Positions 46,793 through 55,320 are shown, counted from the stretch's first letter. The stretch is DNA of 64,000 nucleotides from Solirubrobacter taibaiensis (GCA_027587225.1 JAPDDQ010000015.1:1-64000); one strand, 5' to 3'. Numbers and translations are program-made. The notes: generated by a model not told the origin, from the sequence alone.

Positions 46793-48255
46793 CGGAGCGT
46801 GTAGAGACCGCCGTTGCCATCGACGTAGACGACGCCGTTCGGCGCCGGAATAGGTTCGCTGTTCGGAAGGCCGAGGTCGAGGTCGCCCACGCGTCGGCAT
46901 GGCCGAACTCGAAGCACAGTCCAACATGCTGCGAGGTGCATCGAGCGCGCGCGGGTTGCTGTGTACACATACACGCCGAAACTGTGGCCGGCCACCACCA
47001 GTTCGTCGTTTGCGCCGATCGCAAGTTCGTCGGGGCTTTCGCGCCGAGGCGGCAACCGCGGCGCCGGTGCAGAACCGCCGACAGTGCCGTCGTGGGCTAT
47101 GCGATGGAGGGTCGGTCCCCTGATGCTCTCGCGTTCGATGGTGAACAGCCGTGTGCCGTCGGCAGCGATCGCCGCAGAGTCAACTGGCGCGAATCGGCGC
47201 TCGCGATGGCAGCCTCGAGCACCGGTCCGATTCGTGCAGCCCTGGCGTCCAGGCCGCTGGACCAGTGAGCCGTCGCGCCGGTCGCGGTCAAAGACGGAGA
47301 TGCCGCCACCAGGAAAGTGCGTGGACGTCACGTAGACCGTGCGCCCGTCGGGCGCCACCTGCACGTCTGAGGTGCGCGTGAGCTGCCGAGCTCGGGTGCA
47401 GCCGGGTAGCCCGGGGGACACACAGCCAGCGGGGCCGGGTAGTTGCGTGAGGGCACCGGACGCGCGATTTCGCGCGAGCACCGCGACGCCCGATGTGCGC
47501 TCGCCATTGAACGTCAAGTAGACGGTGCCGTCATCAGGCGCTACGACCAAGTGCTCCGCGCCACGGATCGCTCGTGTCAGCGTGCATGAGGTTCCGGGCG
47601 CGAGCGCGCGAACAAGACACCCTCCCGCTTGGGGCATCTGCTGGAGCGCGCCGGTCGCTGGATCACGCGCGAAGCCAATGACGCTCGAGGCGTAGCTGAC
47701 GTAAAGCGAACGCCCGTCGTGACTAATCGCCATGGAGCGCGCGTAGAGATCCGGACCGATCACATCCGGCACGCCGGCGAGGGAGTCGGGCCATTCCGAC
47801 ACGACGCCGCACTTCGGTGGCCGTCTACCGATCAGCGGGTGGACGAAGCACGCCACCGGTTCCGCGAAACGAATCCCACCGCGCGGACCGCGACTCCAGC
47901 CGATCACGCCCGACGCGTACTCCCCGGGCCCGCGCTGGCTCAGTGAATCGCTCATGACGTAGATGTGCCTGGCATCCGGTGAAACGACGCCGGCCTGCAC
48001 GGTGATCACATCGACGCACGCCGGACGCGCTGCTGCACAGTGGGCGGGCCCAACCGCCGTGGGCGCCGCCACGACGTCATCTGCGGCGCCCACGATCACG
48101 AACGCGAGTACGGCGACGCCAACGCCGCAAGCACGGGCCCCGTGATGTACCAGCCGTCCTAGCGCCCCGTGTCCCGCAGTTCGTTCACTGCCCGTAACCC
48201 GCGTAGATCCCGCTGACGGAACCAGCGCCATTTTCGGCACTCTTTGAACACGCAT
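46786..48255 (-). CDS. secreted beta-propeller protein (lactonase-like repeats)
   Basis: 489 aa. After a basic N-terminus a hydrophobic segment (ACGVGVAVLAFVIVGAADDVVAAP) acts as signal. Blades repeat as SPDARHIYVMSDSLS, SHDGRSLYVSYASSVIGFARDPATGALQQMPQAGGCL, APDDGTVYLTFNGERTSGVAVLARNRASGALTQLPGPAGCV, APDGRTVYVTSTHFPGGGISVFDRDRRDGSLVQRPGRQGC and ADGTRLFTIERES. This is the seven-bladed 6-phosphogluconolactonase-like propeller found in many secreted actinobacterial proteins, with paired cysteines at blade ends. Catalysis is not implied. Excellent GAGGAG before ATG 48255. Single gene of its repeat-bounded unit. Confidence 0.8.
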   Translation of the reverse strand: MRVQRVPKMALVPSAGSTRVTGSERTAGHGALGRLVHHGARACGVGVAVLAFVIVGAADDVVAAPTAVGPAHCAAARPACVDVITVQAGVVSPDARHIYVMSDSLSQRGPGEYASGVIGWSRGPRGGIRFAEPVACFVHPLIGRRPPKCGVVSEWPDSLAGVPDVIGPDLYARSMAISHDGRSLYVSYASSVIGFARDPATGALQQMPQAGGCLVRALAPGTSCTLTRAIRGAEHLVVAPDDGTVYLTFNGERTSGVAVLARNRASGALTQLPGPAGCVSPGLPGCTRARQLTRTSDVQVAPDGRTVYVTSTHFPGGGISVFDRDRRDGSLVQRPGRQGCTNRTGARGCHRERRFAPVDSAAIAADGTRLFTIERESIRGPTLHRIAHDGTVGGSAPAPRLPPRRESPDELAIGANDELVVAGHSFGVYVYTATRARSMHLAACWTVLRVRPCRRVGDLDLGLPNSEPIPAPNGVVYVDGNGGLYTLRL

Positions 48256-48648
48256 CTTGGCTCCTCGCGGTGCGATACAGGGAGCGCCGTAGCGGCGGCC
48301 CGAAGCGCCTGCTCCGGCACGTCGCGAGCACCTCGACGCTACATCTTCTGGCGAAGCCGCGCCACGGAAGATCGCCGTTGACCGGCCATGCCGGCAACGG
48401 GGCCTACGAGCGGCACTACGAAGGTGCCTCGACTGGTGAAGATCATCTTTTGATCCGGGGGCTTGGCCACGACCACGCAGCGACCCGACTCGCGTCGCCG
48501 CGACAGCCGTCGACCGTCCGGCATCGACCAGCGTCGACTACAGACTCCGCAGTCGAGATCGTGCGGCTAGAGACGATGAGACGTGTCGACGAAGTAGCGT
48601 TTCTCGACGGACACGCGCATTTGAAATGAGGCGGCGCTGTCGTCCGGG
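48256..48648. other. 393-bp spacer
   Basis: Lies between the propeller start and the end of the AMIN-like gene. It contains repeat copy 3 (48591-48609) and the promoter region of the propeller gene; no open frame looks coding. Confidence 0.5.
48591..48609 (+). repeat. dispersed spacer element, copy 3
   Basis: GAAGTAGCG-TTTC-TCGACG, then GACACGCG and a CATTT-GAAATG hairpin, 40 bases left of the AMIN-like gene stop. Confidence 0.7.
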
Positions 48649-49155
48649 TCAGTGCGCGACGTCGACCACGATCCGGGTCGGCGACGTGAGCCGGAAGACC
48701 CGAAAGCCGGTCCTGCGGTCCAGGCCGAGACCGAAGGTGACGAGTCCTTCGAAGTCGCCAGCATTCTTGATCTGACGCAGGTTCGGGCACCGCGGAGTGA
48801 CCACGTCGGGCACAAGGTTCGTCCCGCCTTGGGTGTGGGCGCGGGCGTCGCGGACGTACACGCGAATTCGTTTCGCTCCCAGGAGCGACACCGGGTCTCC
48901 AGAGCCGTCCTCGAAGATGCGGCTCACGTACTTGACGGCGTAGCCCGGCTTCGCGGACCGGGCCCGGATGACGAAGCGGTCGAAGCCGGAATGGCAGGCG
49001 GCGGAGACCCCGTACACCTCGGCCTGCCCACCGCTGGCCGGGGACGTCTTCGCCGCGGTCGTGAAGGGTGGCAGCGCCGACGCGCTGGAGGGCCCGGCCA
49101 GCAACAGTGTTGCGACGACGAGACACGCGCGGGTCACTGCTCGGGGCGTCACCAT
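48649..49155 (-). CDS. secreted AMIN-like domain protein
   Basis: 168 aa. Signal peptide RACLVVATLLLAGPSSASA. The mature sequence GFDRFVIRARSAKPGYAVKYVSRIFEDGSGDPVSLLGAKRIRVYVRDARAHT, NLRQIKNAGDFEGLVTFGLGLDRRTGFRVFRLTSPTRIVVDVAH matches the 'AMIN-like' domain of actinobacterial exported proteins, thought to bind cell-wall material. A complete promoter (TTGACG at 49185-49190, 17-base spacer, TATACC at 49162-49167) places the transcript start next to the ATG. One gene in its repeat unit. Confidence 0.83.
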   Translation of the reverse strand: MVTPRAVTRACLVVATLLLAGPSSASALPPFTTAAKTSPASGGQAEVYGVSAACHSGFDRFVIRARSAKPGYAVKYVSRIFEDGSGDPVSLLGAKRIRVYVRDARAHTQGGTNLVPDVVTPRCPNLRQIKNAGDFEGLVTFGLGLDRRTGFRVFRLTSPTRIVVDVAH

Positions 49156-49161
49156 ACTGCC

Positions 49162-49190
49162 GGTATACCTGAGGGCTCAGGGTCCGTCAA
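49162..49190 (-). promoter_or_regulatory. promoter of AMIN-like gene
   Basis: Minus strand: -35 TTGACG (49190-49185), 17-base spacer, -10 TATACC (49167-49162), then six bases to the ATG at 49155. A good housekeeping-type promoter producing a leaderless mRNA. Confidence 0.65.
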
Positions 49191-49411
49191 ATCGGTCGAG
49201 GTCTCCGTCGCGCTTGATCGCACTCATCTCAATACCGCTCTCGATGGAGCCAGTCATCGACAGACGCCGTGACGTCGGGGCACACGAAGAGATTTGGGAA
49301 AGCTCCAAGCTTGCGGACGCCGGCGTGTTCCCGAGGCGCGCAGCCGCGTGCGTCGGTCGTGGGCGTCTGGAGATTGCGACCCGGCTGATGCGGGACGCCA
49401 GTTCTCTCGCC

Positions 49412-49433
49412 AGGAGTGCTTGTTTTCGACGAA
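49412..49433 (+). repeat. dispersed spacer element, copy 4
   Basis: GGAGTGCTT-GTTT-TCGACGAA followed directly by GGGATCCC, 56 bases left of the next minus-strand stop. Confidence 0.6.
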
Positions 49434-49488
49434 GGGATCCCTGCCGGTTCGCGGCCGGTGTCCGCGACGGTTGGCACCTTTCGCCCGG

Positions 49489-49797
49489 TTAGAAGAGTTC
49501 GACTTCCCAGCTTTCGAGGTCCGCCTGTCCCGGCGGCAGGGTCCCCGTGCAGTACTGATACAGCCAGGTCGCCGCCCGCCGCTCTGCGTGTTTCTCGTTG
49601 ACCGGCTCCCCGTGCTCGTCGAGCTCGAGCACGTTGACGAAGATCGCGAAGCACGTCTCCATCTGCGATGGCGAGTCCTTCAGCTCAGACCAGTAGTCGA
49701 TGCCCTCGAGCATCGGGTGTCCGACCGAGCCGCGGGCTACCCATCCGGCGAAGCGACGGATTGCACCAGACGCACCGCTGCTCAGATGCTGCGACAT
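49489..49797 (-). CDS. small conserved-type protein, possibly DUF7677 family
   Basis: 102 aa. GAIRRFAGWVARGSVGHPMLEGIDYWSELKDSPSQMETCFAIFVNVLELDEHGEPVNEKHAERRAATWLYQYCTGTLPPGQADLESWEVELF has the look of a well-conserved small soluble family; from memory it resembles DUF7677, but I cannot confirm that. No catalytic motif is visible. Two cysteines, no signal peptide. It is the only gene between spacer copies 4 and 5. Confidence 0.68.
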   Translation of the reverse strand: MSQHLSSGASGAIRRFAGWVARGSVGHPMLEGIDYWSELKDSPSQMETCFAIFVNVLELDEHGEPVNEKHAERRAATWLYQYCTGTLPPGQADLESWEVELF

Positions 49798-49828
49798 GCA
49801 ACGAACCTACTGCCGAAGGCGCGACACG

Positions 49829-49849
49829 GAAAGGGATCCTTCTCGACGT
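49829..49849 (+). repeat. dispersed spacer element, copy 5
   Basis: GAAAGGGATC-CTTC-TCGACGTAA. Shares GGGATCC with copies 4 and 15. Confidence 0.55.
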
Positions 49850-49912
49850 AAGAGCACATTCGTCGCGGTCCGATCGCGAAGCGAACCCGGCGACCCGGTG
49901 TCATACGCGCGT

Positions 49913-51211
49913 TCAAAGCGGAGCGAGCGCTGCGCTGCGCGTGATCTTCGGGTCCTTCTTGCGCTTGCCGACCCTGAGCGTGGTCGTCGAGCCGACCGTC
50001 CCTGGCTTGGAGAGCGTGACGGCGATCTTCGCGCCGGGCTTGAGCTTGCGCTTGCGACCGAACAACGAGGCGAGGCTGCGCTCCCCGGCCTTCAGGCGCG
50101 TGTAGGTCTTGGTCCTGAACGGGCAACCCTTGGCCCTGGTGGCGCAGGTCACCGTCACCGTCTCGCCGCCGCTGAGATCCTGCAGCCGCAGTTTGGTGAG
50201 CACGGTGGTAGCGCCGATGAAGCCCCAACTGAACGTGACCCGGCCTTTCAGGGCAGGGAGGACGGCGTCCGCGCCGCTGCAGTCCTGGTCGATCTGGTCG
50301 GCGGGAGCGTCCGGCGCGCCCGGGCGGATCGCGGGGTTGTTGTCGTCACAGTCCAGCGGCGCCTCAACGCGGTCGCCGTCGACGTCCTTGCGCGCCGGAC
50401 TCGGTGTGGTCACCGGCGTCGGCGTGGTCTGCGGGGGCGGGACCTGCGTGCGGATGTTGAAGTACCCGCTGGACACCTCGCGCAGGCCGAGGTCGGCCCG
50501 TCCGTCGCGGTTGATGTCACCCGCGAACGGCTGATAGTCGCCCCCGGCGGCCCACTGGAACGAGAACTGGGTGTTGAAGTCAGGCCCGTACCGGAATGAG
50601 ACGGTGCCGTTGGGCATGAAGCGTAGGCCCAGGTCGGCCTGGCCGTCGCCATTGAAATCGCCGGCGAACGGCTGGTAGTTGCTTCCGGCGGGGCCGGCGA
50701 AGGTGTATTCGGTCGTGAAGCCGGGCGAGCGGCGGATCCAGACCGTGCCCGTGTCCGCTCCGCGTACGGCGAGGTCCGCCTTCCCGTCGCCCGTGAAGTC
50801 CGCGACGACCGGGAAGTATTGTCCGCCCGGCGTCCACGGCACGCTGGACTGCACGGCGAAGCTGGGGCCGGCGAGCCAGTACATCGTGCCCTGGCTGATG
50901 CTGCGAAGCCCGATGTCCGCCAGGCCGTCTCCGTCCATGTCGGCGGCGAAGGGCTGAAAGTCCGCTCCCGACGCCCACGAACGCGTCACCTCGCTGGCGA
51001 AAGTCGGCCCGAAACGGATGTAGAACACCCCGTTGTTGGTGTCGCGCACCCCGATGTCGAGGTCCTGATCCCCATTGAAGTCGGCGGCGAACGCGAGGTA
51101 GTTGGCGTTCGACGCCCACTTGTACGACGTCTGATCACCGAACGTTTGCGCGCTCACACTCGGCACGAACAGCGCCAGCGCGACCACGACGGCCGAAAGG
51201 ACCCGGAGCAT
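49913..51211 (-). CDS. secreted FG-GAP/VCBS-repeat protein with MopE-type metal-binding motif
   Basis: 432 aa from ATG 51211. Signal peptide LRVLSAVVVALALFVPSVSAQ. Five repeats follow of the form FAADFNGDQDLDIGVRD, FAADMDGDGLADIGLRS, VVADFTGDGKADLAVRG, FAGDFNGDGQADLGLRF, FAGDINRDGRADLGLRE, each with a DxDxDG calcium-binding loop and spaced about 50 residues. A Pro/Thr linker leads to DVDGDRVEAPLDCDDNNPAIRPGAPD, the MopE-type repeat, and a C-terminal beta domain rich in Arg/Lys. It is probably a cell-surface protein. The -10 TACGTT (51218-51223) lies six bases before the ATG. Single gene in its unit. Confidence 0.84.
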   Translation of the reverse strand: MLRVLSAVVVALALFVPSVSAQTFGDQTSYKWASNANYLAFAADFNGDQDLDIGVRDTNNGVFYIRFGPTFASEVTRSWASGADFQPFAADMDGDGLADIGLRSISQGTMYWLAGPSFAVQSSVPWTPGGQYFPVVADFTGDGKADLAVRGADTGTVWIRRSPGFTTEYTFAGPAGSNYQPFAGDFNGDGQADLGLRFMPNGTVSFRYGPDFNTQFSFQWAAGGDYQPFAGDINRDGRADLGLREVSSGYFNIRTQVPPPQTTPTPVTTPSPARKDVDGDRVEAPLDCDDNNPAIRPGAPDAPADQIDQDCSGADAVLPALKGRVTFSWGFIGATTVLTKLRLQDLSGGETVTVTCATRAKGCPFRTKTYTRLKAGERSLASLFGRKRKLKPGAKIAVTLSKPGTVGSTTTLRVGKRKKDPKITRSAALAPL

Positions 51212-51593
51212 TGCGCGAACGTAGCGCGTCGCGCGCGGAGGGACTGCCCGCGGATACTCGGAACTGGGCGAAGGTCTGGGTCTCTGACGCTGGAACGCGA
51301 CTGCGCATCGCGCAAGGAAGGCCACTTGGCACCGAACCGGTCCGATGAGCGCTGAGCCGGCTCCGCGCACGGTGAAATCTGGACGCTCTTGGACCAACCC
51401 GGGCACGTCTGACGCAATTCAGCTCGGACTGGATCAACGAAAGTAGCGTTTGTCGACGAAACCGCCTACTTGTTCGCTCGCTGCGTCGCCGTCAAAGTTC
51501 GAGCCGGCATTGAGGAGACAGCGCAATCACAGCCGCCCGCGCGCGTTCTGTTCCTTCGTGCTGGCTGACCGGGCCAGAGTAAGAGCATCGGAC
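51212..51593. other. 382-bp spacer
   Basis: Contains the FG-GAP gene promoter on its left and repeat copy 6 (51440-51460). No coding frame identified. Confidence 0.5.
51440..51460 (+). repeat. dispersed spacer element, copy 6
   Basis: AAAGTAGCG-TTTG-TCGACGAA followed by ACCGCCTACTTGTTCGC. One of the best matches to the consensus. Confidence 0.7.
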
Positions 51594-52133
51594 TCACGAC
51601 CGACGAAGCCAGCGCCGGACCGGTCGCCTGCGCTCGCGCTTGTTGACCTGTCGACGCACCGCGTGGCCCCACGCCTTGGCGGTCGCCGTCGCGCTCTCGA
51701 CGGCGAGACGAGGAGTGGCGAAGACCTCGTCGTGTTCGCCGACACAGACCCAGCCGGTCCTTGCGCAGGCGATTTCGACAAGTCCGGTCAAGCGCGCGAC
51801 GTTCGTCGGCTCGGCGAGCTCGGGCCATGTGGCCACCTCGAAGCTAGCCCAGTCGTCGCCGATGCTGATCTGAACGCCCGGAATACCGAGGTTGATCTCT
51901 CGCCCTAGCTGAGCGATCTGCCCCGGTCTGAGCTCGGGATCCGCCGCGGCGACCGCCTCGACATCGATCGCATCTCGTTCCAGCCGCGGCTCGAGCTCGA
52001 CGAGCTGTCGAGCAAGTTCTTGATTGCGAAGCTGCTTGGCACTGTCAACCTGCGGATGTTCAGCGGCAGCCACAAGCCGGCGGATCTCCAGGCCCGGGTC
52101 CACGCCGGCGGCGATCGGAGCGACGTACAGCAT
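51594..52133 (-). CDS. hypothetical protein
   Basis: 179 aa from ATG 52133 (a GTG six codons upstream is possible). Not recognised. Helical N-terminal half (DPGLEIRRLVAAAEHPQVDSAKQLRNQELARQLVELEPRLERDAIDVEAVAAADPELRPGQIAQLGREI), then strands with VQISIGDDWASFEVATW and TGWVCVGEHDEVFATPR, and a basic tail. No signal peptide or membrane segment. It may be a small immunity- or sensor-type protein by shape only. Codon use looks normal for the genome. One gene per repeat unit. Confidence 0.6.
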   Translation of the reverse strand: MLYVAPIAAGVDPGLEIRRLVAAAEHPQVDSAKQLRNQELARQLVELEPRLERDAIDVEAVAAADPELRPGQIAQLGREINLGIPGVQISIGDDWASFEVATWPELAEPTNVARLTGLVEIACARTGWVCVGEHDEVFATPRLAVESATATAKAWGHAVRRQVNKRERRRPVRRWLRRS

Positions 52134-52187
52134 GTAGCCCACAGCGGGCACGCTAGCTAACCGGTCGAGTCCTTACCGAGAGCAAGC

Positions 52188-52208
52188 GAAGTGGTCCTTT
52201 CGACGGAA
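52188..52208 (+). repeat. dispersed spacer element, copy 7
   Basis: GAAGTGGTC-CTT-TCGACGGAA, then GAGGCCATG; 50 bases left of the next minus-strand stop. Confidence 0.65.
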
Positions 52209-52257
52209 GAGGCCATGTCGACCGCGCTCACGTCAGGCGACGGCCGGTTTGGGCCGC

Positions 52258-52503
52258 TCAGGGCTGTCGACCGGACGCGCCGGTCCGGCGCGCGGATCTT
52301 CGGTCGGCGCCGCGGCGGTGGAGATGCCACGGCACGAACCCGTAAACCATGGGCGAGGTCCGAGGGCGCCGCCACAACCAGAGGCCTGCGGCGAGCGCCC
52401 ACGCCCAGAACGCGATCGTGAACACCACGTCCGCTGGCCAGAATCCCAGCACGCCCCCAACCGCAACTGTCACCACCCAGGCCAAGGTCACGGATCGACG
52501 CAC
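52258..52503 (-). CDS. small two-helix membrane protein
   Basis: 81 aa from GTG 52503. RRSVTLAWVVTVAVGGVLGFW and VVFTIAFWAWALAAGLWLW form two membrane helices with a short loop, followed by a basic tail. Unrecognised. The upstream part of the frame is Arg/Pro-rich and looks non-coding, and the start lacks a clear ribosome-binding site. It could be spurious, but the hydrophobic pattern and its location between spacer copies 7 and 8 favour a gene. Confidence 0.42.
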   Translation of the reverse strand: MRRSVTLAWVVTVAVGGVLGFWPADVVFTIAFWAWALAAGLWLWRRPRTSPMVYGFVPWHLHRRGADRRSARRTGASGRQP

Positions 52504-52762
52504 GCGAATCGCGACGACATCGGTTCCGCGATCGAGCTGTCTCAACAGATGATCACGCGGCGGTCGACCTGCTTGGCAACCGGGACGGCGCCGCCGAGAC
52601 AACCGTCACCGGACGAGCGCCATAGACGCGTCGAGGAGCGACGTCGTTAGGCGCGCCGTTCGCAGCGTCTCTTCGTCGATCCGGCGCCCGATGCGGCAAG
52701 GCTATGAGATGTGGCGAACTCGGGGTGCCGGTGTCGGGAAGGGAGCGCGTGCCGACGCTTCC

Positions 52763-52776
52763 GCCATTTCGACGTA
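52763..52776 (+). repeat. dispersed spacer element, copy 8 (degenerate)
   Basis: Only the right half, CCATT-TCGACGTA followed by GACCGC, matches. Listed because it sits where a copy is expected. Confidence 0.35.
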
Positions 52777-52830
52777 GACCGCATCGGATCAGCTCGTCTC
52801 GTCGTCGCTGAAGCGCTGGTCCCCCGAGCT

Positions 52831-53100
52831 TCAGCTGAGGCAGCCGCGCGCCGAGTACGCGCTCGCTAGGAACACGCTGAAACTGGCCAGCAGCAGGACG
52901 GCGCCTATTCGATGGCGACGGGCGACGAGCGCCGCGGCGGAACAAGCAGCGAGAACCGCGACTGCCCACCGGATCCACCTGCCCGGTGCGTCGCCGCACG
53001 CAGGTGATGGCTCAAGTCCCCAGCTGATCCCGACGACCAGCAACGCGAGCGCGATGAGCAGCGCAACGGCGTTCAGCGCCGGCTTGAGGTCGTCTCGCAA
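52831..53100 (-). CDS. small membrane protein
   Basis: 89 aa, TTG start. Three hydrophobic segments: LNAVALLIALALLVVGISWGL, WIRWAVAVLAACSAAALVA and IGAVLLLASFSVFLASAY, with two cysteines in the first loop and C-terminus. No family recognised. The start codon is uncertain because TTG is the only candidate upstream of the first helix. Lies alone between spacer copies 8 and 9. Confidence 0.5.
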   Translation of the reverse strand: MRDDLKPALNAVALLIALALLVVGISWGLEPSPACGDAPGRWIRWAVAVLAACSAAALVARRHRIGAVLLLASFSVFLASAYSARGCLS

Positions 53101-53173
53101 GTCACGAAGGTACGGTCGCTGGCGTCATCGGACAAGCCGCTGATGCTGCTGAGGCTTATCCGCGCTCAGGATC

Positions 53174-53194
53174 GAAAGTAGTCCTTCCCGAGGA
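53174..53194 (+). repeat. dispersed spacer element, copy 9
   Basis: GAAAGTAGTC-CTTC-CCGAGGA followed by a CGCT-TCTTTG-AGCG hairpin. Core diverged (CCGAGGA for TCGACGA). Confidence 0.5.
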
Positions 53195-53224
53195 CCTCGC
53201 TTCTTTGAGCGGGACGACCCGCCA

Positions 53225-53230
53225 TAGGCT
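53225..53230 (+). promoter_or_regulatory. -10 box of the frameshifted gene
   Basis: TAGGCT, seven bases before the ATG at 53238; leaderless arrangement. Confidence 0.35.
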
Positions 53231-53237
53231 TGACGGT

Positions 53238-53850
53238 ATGTCAGACCGCGCGTGGTTGCCGAACCGCGACGATCTCGCTCCGTTTGATGCGAAGCTTCGC
53301 GCCGGTCTCGTCGGGCGACAGCTGCAAGCGGTCCGTTATGTCGGGCTGGACCACTCTCCTCCGACCGCTGACGGACGGCAGTTTCATTCGATTGATTTCG
53401 GCGTCGAGTTCGACTTTGAACATGGCGCCACGTGGTCGATCACTTGGGACCAAGAAGGCCGCAACGAAGGCCTGTTGGTCGCCCCGGGCCCGATGCCACT
53501 GACGCCCAGCTGCGATCTGGCGAGCTGGGACTTCACCCAGGTGTGGCGCGAACGCTTTCCCGGGCGTGCAAGTCATCGACACGGTGTGGACTCGGCACGC
53601 CTGGACCCTGGTATCCAGCAACCCTGGCGCCGACGCGCGCGTGGGCGAGACGGAGATGTCGGAGTACTGTCTGACCACGCTGGTGATTGGCGTTGAGCGT
53701 CACGCCCTAGTCGTCACGTTAGGCGGCGGATACGGGACCGAGTTTTCGCGGGCGCAGTTCGACCTCGTCAGCGTCTTCTTGTCCGTCCAGGACGCTCGCG
53801 CGGCCGGCGCACTCCTCCCGGGCGATGCCGAAGCGATCACAACGCGCTGA
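53238..53850 (+). pseudogene. hypothetical protein gene with a single-base frameshift
   Basis: The frame from ATG 53238 reads MSDRAWLPNRDDLAPFDAKLRAGLVGRQLQAVRYVGLDH through WDFTQVWRERFPG and then turns into Arg-rich nonsense. The +1 frame continues the protein from 53566 as VQVIDTVWTRHAWTLVSSNPGADARVGETEMSEYCLTTLVIGVERHALVVTLGGGYGTEFSRAQFDLVSVFL and stops at 53850. Removing one base at about 53559-53565 (the run CCCGGGC) restores one protein of about 203 aa. It is a recent frameshift, a sequencing error, or (least likely) a programmed slip. Family not recognised; predicted beta-rich. Confidence 0.65.
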
Positions 53851-53953
53851 ATCGAACCGGGCAGTCGCTGCGGACGCCCCTTTCGCCGATCACCGTCGCA
53901 GCTGCCGTGGCCTCCGGCGCCGTCGACGCGAACCGCGTCCGCGACGTACCCGA

Positions 53954-53974
53954 GAAGTAGCGCGTCTCGACGAA
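53954..53974 (+). repeat. dispersed spacer element, copy 10
   Basis: GAAGTAGCG-CGTC-TCGACGAA, then a perfect ACGCCAA-ACCG-TTGGCGT hairpin (53976-53993). Confidence 0.72.
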
Positions 53975-54066
53975 TACGCCAAACCGTTGGCGTGCTTGCG
54001 GAGACCCGTTGGCGTGGCCACCAGCCTCATCGCGGTAGCCGCGGGGGACGCTACCGTCGGGGACCG

Positions 54067-54513
54067 ATGAACTACGGAGGCGACGAGACGTTTGAGGCAG
54101 TAATCGCCGCCACTGTGCCCGGACAGACCGTCGACATCGAGCGCCACTCCGGTGGGAATTGGGCCGTAGTGACTCGACGAAACGGCGGTTCGCTGTGGAT
54201 TGTCGTGTGCAAGCGCGAGAACGTCGAGTGGATCGTTGAGGACGCTCAAGAGATCAGCGCGTCAGAGCAAGCGCCGCGGTCCTCTTGGACGTCATTGCTT
54301 GACGATGAAGACCTGGATGGAGACAACGTGGGCGTCGAGGTCACGTGGGGTGCTGCGCCGCCTGATGTGGTGCGCGGATTGCTGTTTGTCGGCGGCGAGC
54401 AGTTCGCGGTCGATGTCGTCGATGGTCGCTACTGGCTTGTGCGGTGGGATGTCGCGGATCCGGCCGAGAGCGACGACTGGGGCGCGGACCACATCGACTT
54501 CACGGCCGCCTGA
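54067..54513 (+). CDS. hypothetical protein
   Basis: 148 aa. Strand-rich and acidic: TFEAVIAATVPGQTVDIERHSGGNWAVVTRRNGGSLWIVVCKRENVEWIVEDAQEI, then DVVRGLLFVGGEQFAVDVVDGRYWLVRWDVADPAESDDWGADHIDF. No family recognised, no signal peptide. A TACCGT -10 (54052-54057) sits nine bases before the ATG, so the message is probably leaderless. Single gene between spacer copies 10 and 11. Confidence 0.62.
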   Translation: MNYGGDETFEAVIAATVPGQTVDIERHSGGNWAVVTRRNGGSLWIVVCKRENVEWIVEDAQEISASEQAPRSSWTSLLDDEDLDGDNVGVEVTWGAAPPDVVRGLLFVGGEQFAVDVVDGRYWLVRWDVADPAESDDWGADHIDFTAA

Positions 54514-54852
54514 CCGCCGCCGACGGGCAGCGCGCAGGCGGTTCCGTTCCCTTCTGAAGTAGCGCTTGTCGACGGTTCCGCCTATTTGGCGGGTGGGTCC
54601 GCCCGTTCAAGCGAAAGCGATAGCGGCTCGGCGTCGCGCCGCGATCACCGCGGCGCTGATTGGAATCGATACCGAGCAACGGTGGCGCAATGAACGTGGT
54701 GACGGGACGATGCGGTGGGTCCGTCGGCCAGCCGGCCACTCCGCGCTCGCACCTTACGAAAGTGACGCCGCTTGCCACCCGCCCCGGCGGAGAGGAGGAT
54801 GCGCGGGGGACATCGCGCTGGCGATTGCACCACCACGATCAGGGGAGGACCC
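54514..54852. other. 339-bp spacer
   Basis: Contains repeat copy 11 at its left end and the upstream region of the 54-codon gene. No other gene is supported. Confidence 0.5.
54556..54575 (+). repeat. dispersed spacer element, copy 11
   Basis: GAAGTAGCG-CTTG-TCGACGG followed by a perfect CCGCC-TATTT-GGCGG hairpin (54578-54592). Confidence 0.72.
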
Positions 54853-55017
54853 ATGGAGAAGCGTCGTGACCAGCAGTCTGGCGGCGACTTCGCCGAGGGC
54901 GAGGAGACGCTGCCGCGAGACGAGCATGTCGGCTCGTTTGCTGAGGGCGAGGAGACGCTGCCGCCAGACGAGCACGTCGGCTCGTTCGCCGACACAGAGG
55001 ACGAGGACGCCGACTGA
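54853..55017 (+). CDS. 54-residue acidic protein with internal repeats
   Basis: MEKRRDQQSGGD, then two near-identical 17-residue repeats (FAEGEETLPRDEHVGS and FAEGEETLPPDEHVGS) and a third partial repeat FADTEDEDAD. The strong AGGGGAGG seven bases before the ATG and the clean repeats make it a real gene. Similar short acidic FAxGEExLPxxEHVG repeat proteins occur in actinobacteria with unknown role; probably disordered. Sole gene between spacer copies 11 and 12. Confidence 0.75.
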   Translation: MEKRRDQQSGGDFAEGEETLPRDEHVGSFAEGEETLPPDEHVGSFADTEDEDAD

Positions 55018-55320
55018 CCCAGCCCGTTCGCTACTCCGCATTCAGCGCCGCGCGGCGAGGGGCCGAACGCTGCGCACCCGCGCGGCCGCTTCGAGGCAGA
55101 AGCGAAGTGGTGTTCGTCGACGAATTCGCTGTTTCGCTGGTCGAACTGGCCGTCGGTCGCGCTCCTAGGCCGCGATTCGATCGACGCGAAAAGTCGAGGT
55201 CCATACGGTCGTTCTGCGGCCTTCGAAGCCGTGGCCGAGGCAAACGTGTTGGCCCGAAACGCCCCTCTGGATGCGAGGTCCGACTTTCTCAGCGGTCTCC
55301 GCCGAAGTCGTTGCTTGTCT
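55018..55320. other. 303-bp spacer
   Basis: Contains repeat copy 12 (55104-55124); no gene seen. Confidence 0.5.
55104..55124 (+). repeat. dispersed spacer element, copy 12
   Basis: GAAGTGGTG-TTCG-TCGACGAA followed by TTCGCTGTTTCGCTGG. Confidence 0.68.

Larger units (their letters stand above)
49156..49488. other. 333-bp spacer with promoter and repeat
   Basis: Holds the AMIN-like gene promoter at 49162-49190 and repeat copy 4 at 49412-49433. Nothing else coding is seen. Confidence 0.5.

Noticed and set aside
46270..47268. A long plus-strand frame across the gap and the propeller gene
   Set aside because: It runs antisense to clear propeller blades, and its unique part has no coding character.
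54161..54195. Another spacer-element copy inside the 148-aa gene
   Set aside because: Only ACTCGACGAAACGG matches, and it lies in coding sequence; probably chance.
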